From contig JAFAXJ010000661.1 of assembly GCA_019241095.1 (NCBI GenBank), forward strand, positions 1 through 6,894: a DNA stretch of 6,894 bases. Reading direction: 5' to 3'. This DNA comes from Verrucomicrobiota bacterium (GTDB lineage: Bacteria; Verrucomicrobiota; Verrucomicrobiia; Chthoniobacterales; JAFAMB01). The notes below the pieces were generated by a model. That model did not search any database and was not told where the DNA came from. It saw only the letters and a program-made list of their open reading frames with translations. Below, one piece after another: positions 1-6,550 of the stretch (positions within the stretch are counted from its first letter, which is position 1; each line of letters begins with the position of its first letter). The translations under genes and the position numbers were made by a program.

Positions 1-196
1 CCTGCACACCCGCCAAGGCTTCTACTCCGACCCGATCTACGGCGGCAACAAAAACCGGGTTGGCTGGAAATTGATCGGATTCGAAGGTCCGGAGTCGCTG
101 GCGGAAACCCACGCCGGGCGTTTTACGACCCTACCGTTCTTCGCTGAACAACAAATTGATTGGGAGAAAGAAAAGAGGCATGACTCAAAAGCGTAA
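1..196 (+). CDS. Gluconate 2-dehydrogenase subunit 3-family protein, C-terminal fragment (partial, 5' end outside window)
   Basis: This is the last 64 codons of a gene that begins before the window; the first full codon is at base 2 and TAA is at 194-196. The fragment contains the DPIYGGN and VGWKLIGF motifs, preceded by an aromatic-rich HTRQGFYS stretch, which I recognise as the C-terminal signature of the gluconate 2-dehydrogenase subunit 3 family (Pfam PF13618). Known members are the small subunits of periplasmic sugar dehydrogenases (gluconate, sorbitol and glucoside 3-dehydrogenases). They usually carry a twin-arginine signal and pair with a GMC flavoprotein. That fits here, because the next gene is a GMC flavoprotein whose start lies 17 bases inside this one, implying coupled translation. 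The N-terminus, and therefore the export signal, cannot be seen. The fragment ends in a charged, lysine-rich tail. Confidence 0.87.
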   Translation, partial: LHTRQGFYSDPIYGGNKNRVGWKLIGFEGPESLAETHAGRFTTLPFFAEQQIDWEKEKRHDSKA

Positions 197-1826
197 ACCG
201 GATCGGGTGGATGTGCTTATTGTGGGGGCGGGAGCGTCTGGCGCGACTGCAGCGAAGGTTCTCACCGAGCGCGGGATGCACGTGGTCGCGCTTGAGCGCG
301 GGCCATGGCGTAAGCGTGAAAGCTTCGGTGGCGACGAACTGGCCAATGTCAATCGCTACAATCTCTGGCCCGACCCAATCCTTAATCCGCGCACCTTCCG
401 GGCATCGGCAGATCAAGAAGCCAAAATCAACCTTTTCTGCCCGGTACCGCAGATGGTCGGCGGTGGCACAGTGCACTGGCAAGGCTGGTTGCCGCGCTTT
501 ACTGAGAACGATTTCAGGCTCCGCTCGATTGTGGGGGACATCCCGGGCACAACGCTCGTTGATTGGCCGATCTCCTATGCGGATCTGGAGCCCTACTACA
601 CCGCGGTCGAGTGGGCTTTCGGGGTCTCGGGCGCCGGCGGCGTGAATAAGTTCGAGGGTTTTCGCAGCAAGGAATATCCGTGCCCTCCACTGCCTGCAAC
701 ACGCTACGGTCATAAATTTCACGAAGGCTGCCAGAATCTCGGCTACAACTCCTTTCCGACTCCAATGGCCGCCCTTTCGCGTCCCTACAACGGACGACCA
801 GTGACCGTTCAGAGCGCTTTTGCGCAGCAGCATGGCGACCCTACCGGCACGCGATCAAGCGCGCTCTCGGTCTTCGTTCCCGATGCGCTCAAGACAGGCC
901 GCTACGATTTGCGGCCTGCCTGCTACGTCCATGAAATCACCGTTGACGAGCGTGGTCGCTGCAAGAGCGCGCTGTACCAGGACGCCGATGGAGATTTCAT
1001 TGAGCAGGAGGCCGACATATTCATCCTTTCCTGCGGCGCGATTGAATCGGCGCGGCTATTGCTGCTCTCACACTCGGCGCGCTTTCCGCACGGGCTTGCT
1101 AACGGCAGTGACCTGGTAGGACGCAACGCCACCTTCCATGAGTTTAGCGCAGCAGTGGGTGTGTTCGAAGATCCGATTTATGCCTGGGCAGGCGGCGGCT
1201 ATGTGGCGGCGAGCAGCTTCCAGTTCTACGAGCACGATGAAAACAGGGGCTTCGCCAGTGGTTGTCACATTGCGTGCGCGGGCGTCGGCATTCCATTGCC
1301 AATTAACTGGAGTTTACCGGGTCGTCCGGCATGGGGAATCGAGGCTAAGCATATCGATCGCGACTTTTACAACCATAGCTTCGCCATCGGCATGGTCGTG
1401 CACGATATGCCGCAACATGATAATCGCGTGGAGCTTGATGCTAAGGTGAAGGACGCGTGGGGTTTGCCGGTTGCCCGCATCACCAGCAAAATACACGAAA
1501 ATGACCTGAAGATGGGTCGCTGGGTCATCGATCACAACGCCGGGATTCATGAAGCAGCCGGCGCGAAGAAAGTTTACCGTGTCTACATCGATCGCATTAC
1601 GGGCAACTGTTCGCACCAACACGGAACCACCCGCATGGGCAACGATCCTAAGACGTCGGTGCTAAACAAGTGGTGCCAGGCACACGAGGTGGACAACCTC
1701 TTTGTCGCGGATGGCGGGCCGTTTCCGACTGCAACCGGAGCCAATCCAACGCTAACGATTATGGCAAACGCTTGGCGAGTCGCTGACTATATTGCCGGCC
1801 GGTATAACGCCGATCGCAAGCAGTGA
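180..1826 (+). CDS. GMC-family FAD-dependent sugar/polyol dehydrogenase, large subunit
   Basis: A 548-residue FAD flavoprotein of the glucose-methanol-choline family, normal length for the bacterial dehydrogenase branch. The FAD dinucleotide site is VGAGASG at residues 15-21, with E39 placed to bind the ribose. GGGTVHWQG at 94-102 is the usual second flavin contact. The C-terminal substrate domain carries HQHGTTRMG (479-487) and GANPTLTIMANAWR (520-533); by family analogy H479 and N522 are the catalytic His/Asn pair. There is no signal peptide, and the gene directly follows a gluconate 2-dehydrogenase subunit 3 gene. I infer export as a folded complex with that subunit, feeding electrons to a cytochrome c and the respiratory chain. 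Likely substrates are a sugar, glycoside or polyol; glucoside 3-dehydrogenase is a good candidate but is unproven. ATG at 180 is preferred over an in-frame TTG at 156. GGGAG at 162-166 is somewhat distant and AGAGG at 174-178 very close, so the ribosome site is imperfect. Confidence 0.93.
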   Translation: MTQKRKPDRVDVLIVGAGASGATAAKVLTERGMHVVALERGPWRKRESFGGDELANVNRYNLWPDPILNPRTFRASADQEAKINLFCPVPQMVGGGTVHWQGWLPRFTENDFRLRSIVGDIPGTTLVDWPISYADLEPYYTAVEWAFGVSGAGGVNKFEGFRSKEYPCPPLPATRYGHKFHEGCQNLGYNSFPTPMAALSRPYNGRPVTVQSAFAQQHGDPTGTRSSALSVFVPDALKTGRYDLRPACYVHEITVDERGRCKSALYQDADGDFIEQEADIFILSCGAIESARLLLLSHSARFPHGLANGSDLVGRNATFHEFSAAVGVFEDPIYAWAGGGYVAASSFQFYEHDENRGFASGCHIACAGVGIPLPINWSLPGRPAWGIEAKHIDRDFYNHSFAIGMVVHDMPQHDNRVELDAKVKDAWGLPVARITSKIHENDLKMGRWVIDHNAGIHEAAGAKKVYRVYIDRITGNCSHQHGTTRMGNDPKTSVLNKWCQAHEVDNLFVADGGPFPTATGANPTLTIMANAWRVADYIAGRYNADRKQ

Positions 1827-1898
1827 ATCGCGGCGGCTTTATGAAGCTGAGACACCCATTCCCAAAAAATTAACCCGCAGAGATAGCTGAATGTAAAT
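1827..1898. other. 72-base spacer between dehydrogenase and TIM-barrel gene
   Basis: No convincing promoter, terminator or RNA is visible. The only structure is a 4-base-pair stem, GCTT-TATG-AAGC at 1836-1847, with no T-run after it. That is too weak to call a terminator, so transcription may continue into the next gene. No clear Shine-Dalgarno sequence lies in front of the ATG at 1899. Confidence 0.5.
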
Positions 1899-2735
1899 AT
1901 GCCAACCTGGAACAAAGCTTACCAAGCAAACTGTTGGGGAGTGCTCGGGGGGGAACCTGTCGGCGTCACCTCGGTTAAAAATTTGTTTTATCGGACGTTC
2001 GGCGACATCAAGCGCGCGATCGCGGAGATCAGTCAGGCAGGCTACCAAGCAATCGAACTATTTGACGGTAACCTCGTGGAGCATGAAGGAAAGCTTGGCG
2101 AACTTCGAAAGCAGCTCGAAGATGCAGGTCTGAGTCTTCTAGCGGTCTACAGTGGCGGAAACTTCATCTTCCCGGAGATTTTATCCGAAGAATTGTGGCG
2201 CATGAGGAAGGCGGCGGATCTCGGGGTGGAGCTAGGCGCCCGGCACTTCGTCGTCGGTGGAGGCGCAAAACGAACTGTTCCCGCAAGCGACGAAGACTAT
2301 GCGCGGCTGGCCTCAACACTGGATCAGATCGTAGACCTGGCTGACGAAAGAGGGTTGCTCGCACATTATCATCCGCATCTGACCACGATGGCCGAGACGC
2401 CCGAACAAATCCGTAAGGTGTTCGGCTTATCTAAGATTTGCTTTTGTCCGGACACTGCCCATCTGGCTGCCGCCGGCGGCGATCCAGCAAAACTGATCCT
2501 CGAGCACGCAAACCGCATCAAGTATGTTCACCTTAAGGATTTTCGACGTGATCCATTCGCATTCCTGCCATTAGGCAAAGGCGAACTAGATATGAACGGC
2601 ATCATGGAATCGCTGACCACGATCGAATATGCAGGGTGGATCGCGGTGGAGTTAGACGCTTACGAAAATCCGAAAGCCGGGGCGGAAATTAGCATGCGTT
2701 ATCTAACCGACTTTGAGAAGCGCTCTGAAAGCTAG
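1899..2735 (+). CDS. Xylose isomerase-like TIM-barrel protein (sugar isomerase/epimerase or inosose dehydratase-like)
   Basis: A 278-residue single-domain protein of the AP endonuclease 2/xylose isomerase-like TIM-barrel family (PF01261). Barrel-strand motifs appear in order: GYQAIELFDG (48-57, E53), LLAHYHPHLTT (153-163), CPDTAHLAAAGG (183-194, D185 and H188), YVHLKDFR (209-216, H211 and D214), LGKGELD (225-231) and WIAVELD (247-253, E251). By family analogy a divalent metal is held by residues from the HxHPH, PDTxH, VHLKD and VELD segments. The HPH...ET and LKD patterns resemble inosose dehydratase (IolE) more than D-tagatose 3-epimerase, which has an acidic residue on the strand where this protein has HYHPH. 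It has no signal peptide, so it should be cytosolic. Its position between a sugar dehydrogenase and a sugar importer suggests it processes a keto-sugar or keto-cyclitol by dehydration, elimination or isomerisation. The exact reaction cannot be assigned. Confidence 0.88.
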   Translation: MPTWNKAYQANCWGVLGGEPVGVTSVKNLFYRTFGDIKRAIAEISQAGYQAIELFDGNLVEHEGKLGELRKQLEDAGLSLLAVYSGGNFIFPEILSEELWRMRKAADLGVELGARHFVVGGGAKRTVPASDEDYARLASTLDQIVDLADERGLLAHYHPHLTTMAETPEQIRKVFGLSKICFCPDTAHLAAAGGDPAKLILEHANRIKYVHLKDFRRDPFAFLPLGKGELDMNGIMESLTTIEYAGWIAVELDAYENPKAGAEISMRYLTDFEKRSES

Positions 2736-2795
2736 ATCGATAGAAATTGCATTAAAGGTTTCCTGACATATTTCCAATCATTAGAAAACTAACTT
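2736..2795. other. 60-base AT-rich spacer before the transporter genes
   Basis: This AT-rich leader would be a natural place for a promoter for the ABC transporter, but I cannot find a -35/-10 pair with proper spacing. A TTTC-N9-GAAA element at 2771-2787 is too short to call an operator. No Shine-Dalgarno sequence precedes the ATG at 2796. Confidence 0.4.
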
Positions 2796-2873
2796 ATGAG
2801 AACGATTTATCTACTAACAGTACTTGTTATCGCGTTGGCTGTTTTCAGCGGCACAGTAGAACGCGTTGCCAGC
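2796..2873 (+). other. Predicted Sec signal peptide of the binding protein
   Basis: Residues 1-26 of the binding protein. R2 is the only early positive charge; an uninterrupted hydrophobic run follows, then a polar region with VAS before Q27, consistent with signal peptidase I cleavage. There is no twin arginine and no lipobox. The exact cleavage site could be off by a residue or two. Confidence 0.75.
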
Positions 2874-3923
2874 CAGACGGTCGACCCAGCAAAAGCGCTC
2901 GCCGAAATTCAACAGAAACCTTTGAGCAAAGGTCCGCATGGCGAAGATTCGGCGTCCGCCTCATCGGTGACCCTGACTCCTGAAGAACTTGAAAAGATCA
3001 AAGGGCTTAAAGCCAAAGCCGCGATCGTGATGCACTATGCGGGAAATGATTGGTCCCAGGCGCAGGTGGCCGGTCTGAAAGCGCAGTTTGCAAAGATGGG
3101 AATTGACGTGATCGCGGTCACTGACGCCGGCTTCAAGCCTGAGAAACAAGTGGCCGATATAGAAACCATTCTCGCCCAAAAACCGCAGATAATCGTCTCC
3201 ATCCCAACCGACCCGACCTCCACAGCGGCAGCCTATCAGAAGGCGAGCCAGCAAGGAGTAAAGTTGGTTTTCATGGATAATGTCCCCAAGGGGTTGGAGG
3301 CGGGAAAAGACTATGTTAGCGTGGTCTCGGCAGACAACGCCGGCAATGGCGCTGTGGCTGCCCTGCTGATGGGTAAGTGCCTGAAAGGCAAAGGTCAAAT
3401 CGGACTCGTATATCATGCCGCCGACTTTTTCGTGACCCGCCAACGCTATGATGCTTTCAAGAAGACCATTGCCGAGAATTTTCCCGGGATCAAGATCATT
3501 GAGGAGCAAGGTATTGGCGGCCCCGATTTTTCCGGTGACGGTGAGAAAGCGGCTGGCGCTATTCTAACTTCCCATCGGAATTCGAAGGGTATCTGGGCTG
3601 TCTGGGACGTGCCGGCCGAAGGAGTAATATCTGCGGCTCGGTCCGCTGGTAAGGACGATTTGATTATCACGTGCTGCGACCTTGGATTGAATGTGGCCAT
3701 AGACATGGCTCAGGACGGTTTCATTAAGGGCCTCGGCGCGCAACGGCCCTATGACCAGGCTACTACCGAGGCGCTTCTTGCTGGATACGGGCTGCTTGGT
3801 AAAAAAGCTCCGGCTTATGTTGCTTTACCTGCGCTTCCGGTGACACGGGATAACCTGCTTGAGGCATGGAAAGAGGTCTATCATGCGGAGGCGCCGGACA
3901 GCATCAAAAAGAGTATGAAATAA
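2796..3923 (+). CDS. Sugar ABC transporter, periplasmic substrate-binding protein (ribose/CUT2 type)
   Basis: A 375-residue periplasmic binding protein of the RbsB-like family (PF13407), the receptor for the ATPase and permease that follow. Residues 1-26 form a signal peptide: a short basic start, a hydrophobic core (about 5-18) and a likely cleavage after VAS26. No lipobox cysteine is present. Residues 27-72 are a charged linker before the first core strand (AAIVMHY, 75-81). The two-lobed fold then follows: TDAGFKPEKQVADIETIL (109-126), VSIPTDPTSTAAAY (134-147), SADNAGNGAVAA (178-189), a WAVWDVPAEG segment (267-276) where D271 fits the usual sugar-contact aspartate, and GLGAQRPYDQATTEALLAGY (312-331), the typical hinge and sugar-binding end. 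The ligand is probably a pentose, hexose, cyclitol or keto-sugar; the family has no reliable sequence code for it. Translation starts without a visible ribosome site, and the ATPase follows after 71 bases. Confidence 0.94.
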   Translation: MRTIYLLTVLVIALAVFSGTVERVASQTVDPAKALAEIQQKPLSKGPHGEDSASASSVTLTPEELEKIKGLKAKAAIVMHYAGNDWSQAQVAGLKAQFAKMGIDVIAVTDAGFKPEKQVADIETILAQKPQIIVSIPTDPTSTAAAYQKASQQGVKLVFMDNVPKGLEAGKDYVSVVSADNAGNGAVAALLMGKCLKGKGQIGLVYHAADFFVTRQRYDAFKKTIAENFPGIKIIEEQGIGGPDFSGDGEKAAGAILTSHRNSKGIWAVWDVPAEGVISAARSAGKDDLIITCCDLGLNVAIDMAQDGFIKGLGAQRPYDQATTEALLAGYGLLGKKAPAYVALPALPVTRDNLLEAWKEVYHAEAPDSIKKSMK

Positions 3924-3994
3924 AATGCAGCGGCTGTGTCGGCTGGAGCCTGCCCTACCGCGCCCTAGTAAACACTAAGTTAGTACACAATGAA
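3924..3994. other. 71-base spacer between binding protein and ATPase genes, with short palindrome and 17-codon ORF
   Basis: A perfect 5+1+5 inverted repeat, ACTAAGTTAGT, lies at 3974-3984, eleven bases before the ATPase start at 3995. A 17-codon ORF runs from ATG at 3925 to TAA at 3976-3978. It begins one base after the binding-protein stop, is not in frame with the ATPase, and has no obvious family. A tight GGCT-GG-AGCC element sits at 3941-3950. Structures between a binding-protein gene and its ATPase often lower downstream expression, but nothing here is strong enough to call a terminator. Most of this could be chance. Confidence 0.35.
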
Positions 3995-5557
3995 ATGAGC
4001 CAAGCCGATCAACAGTCAGTCGACGCCGTGGCTATGATTGGAATTGCCAAAGCATTTGGCGGCGTTGCTGCCTTGGAACACGTGGACTTCAGCGTGCAAA
4101 AGGGCGAAATCCATGCCCTGTTGGGCGGCAACGGCGCCGGAAAGTCCACGATTCTGAAGATGCTTTCCGGCGTCCACAAGCCCGACAAGGGCGAGATCTG
4201 GATTAACAGGATCAAGCTCGAAGAACACACCCCTGAAGCGGCGCGTCGATTGGGGATCGCCATGATTTTCCAGGAGATGAGTCTGATTCCATCTTTGAGC
4301 GTTGCGCAGAATATCTTCCTAACGCGGGAACCTAAGGGCGCGATTGGAATGCTGGATGATCGTGCGGCTTTGAAAGAATCACGCGTTCTGCTGGAAAAAA
4401 TTGGTGTCAATCTCGACCCGAGGCGACGTGTTGACAGTCTCAGTTCCGGCCAGCGCCAGTTGACCGAAATTGCGAAGGCGCTTTCGCAGCAGGCGAGCGT
4501 TCTCATCATGGACGAGCCAACGTCGACGCTTAGCTCGGCGGAAATCGACCACATGTTTGAATTCCTCGACCGGCTGAAGAAATCTCACGCGTCGATCATC
4601 TATGTATCCCACAGAATGGAAGAAATCCGGCGTATCTCGGACCGGGTTACTGTAATCCGGAACGGACGCAATGTGATGACGAAAGCCGTCGCCGAAACAA
4701 CCCTGGACCAGATCGTCGAGGAAATCGTCGGGAGAAGGGTTGGCGCTTTCGAGCGAAAGGCGCGAATCGCCAAGCAGGGCGAAGAAGTGTTACGCTGCGT
4801 AAAAGTTACCGCTAAACCTCGTCCCATCGAGGCGAGCCTTACTGTTCGCGCCGGCGAGATTGTGGGTATTGCCGGTTTAATGGGCAGCGGGCGAACCTCC
4901 CTAGCAAAATCGATCTTTGGATTGCAACCGGTTACTTCCGGCGAAATTCGCCTGAAAGAGAAGGTTGTGAAGATCGGCGCGCCTTCTGAAGCGGTCGAAG
5001 CGGGAATCGCGATGATTCCAGAGGATCGTCTCACCCAGGGTCTGGTGCTCCATCACAGTGTGGCTGACAATATGTCCCTGCCAGTAATCGATAGAAATTC
5101 CAGATTTGGTTTTGTGGAGGAGGCAAAAGAGAAAGCTCTGGTTGCACAGTATATCAATCAATTGCGGGTTAAAACGGCATCGCCCCAAAAGCCGGTCCGC
5201 ACGCTTTCGGGCGGCAACGCGCAAAAGGTTGTATTGGCAAAGTGGATGGCGACGGATCCGCTCCTTCTGATACTGGATGAACCGACGGCGGGCGTCGATA
5301 TTGGTAGCAAGACGGAGATTGTGGAAATCGTCCGCAAATTTGCCGACCGTGGCCGAGCCGTTCTGGTTATATCATCCGAACCCGCAGAGCTTCTTGCGCT
5401 TAGTGACCGGATCCTGGTCATGGCCGGGGGTCGCGTTGTTCGAGAGATTAAATCAGAGGAGATCGATGGGTGGGCGGCAAGTTCAACGGACACAGCTCAT
5501 AGGATCAGTTTGATGGAGACCGGCCTGCAAGTGGCCATCCAAGAGGCAAATGCATGA
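3995..5557 (+). CDS. Sugar ABC transporter, ATP-binding protein with two nucleotide-binding domains (RbsA/MglA type)
   Basis: A 520-residue cytoplasmic ATPase with two fused ABC domains, the arrangement of ribose, galactose and xylose importers (RbsA about 500 residues). Domain 1 is complete: Walker A GGNGAGKST at 44-52, Q-loop IFQEM (91-95), signature LSSGQ (149-153), Walker B VLIMDEPT (169-176) and switch histidine H206. Domain 2 is degenerate, as is normal in this family: GLMGSGRTS (294-302) has R300 where Walker A needs lysine, while the signature LSGGN (404-408) and Walker B LLLILDEPT (423-431) remain, and the switch position reads SSEP (460-463) with no histidine. The frame stays open upstream into the binding-protein gene to 3866, but those codons do not resemble the family. 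ATG 3995 gives a sensible N-terminus; ATG 4034 is a possible later start. Neither has a clear Shine-Dalgarno. The C-terminal 30 residues extend a little beyond the usual end. The stop overlaps the permease start. Confidence 0.95.
   Translation: MSQADQQSVDAVAMIGIAKAFGGVAALEHVDFSVQKGEIHALLGGNGAGKSTILKMLSGVHKPDKGEIWINRIKLEEHTPEAARRLGIAMIFQEMSLIPSLSVAQNIFLTREPKGAIGMLDDRAALKESRVLLEKIGVNLDPRRRVDSLSSGQRQLTEIAKALSQQASVLIMDEPTSTLSSAEIDHMFEFLDRLKKSHASIIYVSHRMEEIRRISDRVTVIRNGRNVMTKAVAETTLDQIVEEIVGRRVGAFERKARIAKQGEEVLRCVKVTAKPRPIEASLTVRAGEIVGIAGLMGSGRTSLAKSIFGLQPVTSGEIRLKEKVVKIGAPSEAVEAGIAMIPEDRLTQGLVLHHSVADNMSLPVIDRNSRFGFVEEAKEKALVAQYINQLRVKTASPQKPVRTLSGGNAQKVVLAKWMATDPLLLILDEPTAGVDIGSKTEIVEIVRKFADRGRAVLVISSEPAELLALSDRILVMAGGRVVREIKSEEIDGWAASSTDTAHRISLMETGLQVAIQEANA
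5542..5557 (+). promoter_or_regulatory. Ribosome binding site and ATGA start/stop overlap coupling ATPase to permease
   Basis: AGAGG at 5542-5546 lies seven bases before the permease ATG at 5554, the best-spaced ribosome site in the window. The ATPase TGA (5555-5557) and permease ATG (5554-5556) share ATGA. This arrangement typically couples translation and keeps the two membrane-complex subunits in balance. Confidence 0.75.
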
Positions 5558-6531
5558 ACGCGAAAGTGGAAGTTATCCCAGGCAAATCCGAAGACTTTGT
5601 CAGCCGCCTGAAGCAGGAGTGGCGCCAATACGTTATTTATGTCGGATTTATAGTTATTTTTATATTCTTCTCACTGACGTTGAGTGATAAGGGGTTTCTC
5701 GATCCTAACAACCTGCTGAATATCGTTCGTCAGACCGCTATGATCGCCGTCATGGCCGTCGCGATGACGTTTGTTTTGTCTTGTGGCGAGATTGATCTGG
5801 CGGTCGGAGCTGTCGCCGGTCTGGTCTCAGTTACCACTGCGATGTCCCTCGCAAAGTTTGGGCTTGTCGGTGGAATTTTTGGCGGACTATTGACCGGCGT
5901 TGTGGTGGGTTCGGTTAACGGCCTTTTGACCACAAGGGTTGGCATCCCTTCGTTTCTGGTAACTCTGGCGATGATGGGGATCGCGAGGGGCTCCGCGATG
6001 TGGATCAGCAACACTGCCGCTATCCCGATTCTGGATAAGACCTACTATTTTAGCTTTGGTTCCGGAAATATCGGGCCGGTGCCGATTTTGTTAGTCTGGG
6101 CTCTTGTCATTGCCTTCATTGGTCATATCGCGCTGCGCAAAACAACCTTTGGGAGAAAAGTGTTAGCCACTGGCGGAAGCGAAACTGCTGCAAGATTTAC
6201 GGGAATCAAGACGCACAATATCAAATTACAGGTGCTGATCATTTCGAGCGTTGCGGCCGCGATTGCGGGGATGCTCTATGCCGGACGCCTTCGATCCGGT
6301 CGTTTCCAACTGGGTGAAGGGGACGAGTTGTCGGTGATTGCTGCGGCAGTGCTGGGAGGAACAAGCTTGTTTGGAGGTTCCGGTTCTGTCATTGGATCCA
6401 TTGTAGGCGCCCTGATGATCGGTTTGATTAACAACGGGCTGATTTTGATGGGACTCGAGTTCAGCCAGCAATTGATCGCTCGCGGAGTTATCATAGTCCT
6501 GGCAGTGATGGTTGCCAGATCACGCAAGTGA
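5554..6531 (+). CDS. Sugar ABC transporter, inner-membrane permease (RbsC-like)
   Basis: A 325-residue polytopic membrane protein of the branched-chain/ribose permease family (BPD_transp_2, PF02653), the usual length for RbsC. After a charged cytoplasmic N-terminus, hydrophobic segments occur at about 26-45, 57-77, 80-100, 102-122, 131-150, 174-194, 226-245, 257-275, 277-300 and 305-321. The family landmark GEIDLAVGA is at 78-86. The cytoplasmic coupling loop TTFGRKVLATGG...AARFTGI is at 197-218, and GGTSLFGGSGSVIGSIVGALMIG is at 268-290. It should form a homodimer gated by the neighbouring double-domain ATPase and fed by the binding protein, importing a sugar or cyclitol. All three parts are present and complete, so the transporter looks functional. 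No second permease gene follows, which is normal because this family uses two copies of one permease. Confidence 0.95.
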   Translation: MNAKVEVIPGKSEDFVSRLKQEWRQYVIYVGFIVIFIFFSLTLSDKGFLDPNNLLNIVRQTAMIAVMAVAMTFVLSCGEIDLAVGAVAGLVSVTTAMSLAKFGLVGGIFGGLLTGVVVGSVNGLLTTRVGIPSFLVTLAMMGIARGSAMWISNTAAIPILDKTYYFSFGSGNIGPVPILLVWALVIAFIGHIALRKTTFGRKVLATGGSETAARFTGIKTHNIKLQVLIISSVAAAIAGMLYAGRLRSGRFQLGEGDELSVIAAAVLGGTSLFGGSGSVIGSIVGALMIGLINNGLILMGLEFSQQLIARGVIIVLAVMVARSRK

Positions 6532-6550
6532 ACCCGCTCCGCGTTTGTCT

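Noticed and set aside
123..833. 236-residue open frame on the minus strand
   Set aside because: It lies opposite the GMC gene, shows no family motifs, and its low-complexity, Arg-rich translation is typical of an antisense shadow of a GC-rich coding region.
1836..1847. Possible terminator hairpin after the GMC gene
   Set aside because: The stem is only four base pairs and no T-run follows.
2961..3509. 182-residue open frame on the minus strand
   Set aside because: It is antisense to the clear binding-protein gene, with no recognisable domain and no ribosome site.
4009..4554. 181-residue open frame on the minus strand
   Set aside because: It is antisense to the highly conserved first ABC domain; a shadow frame.
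4874..4900. Loss of the Walker A lysine in the second ATPase domain
   Set aside because: Degeneration of the second nucleotide-binding domain is the normal state in RbsA/MglA-type transporters, so it is not evidence of inactivation.
2736..5099. 13-base direct repeat ATCGATAGAAATT at 2736-2748 and 5087-5099
   Set aside because: One copy is in a spacer and the other inside the ATPase coding region; a single 13-base match is not surprising in a window this size.
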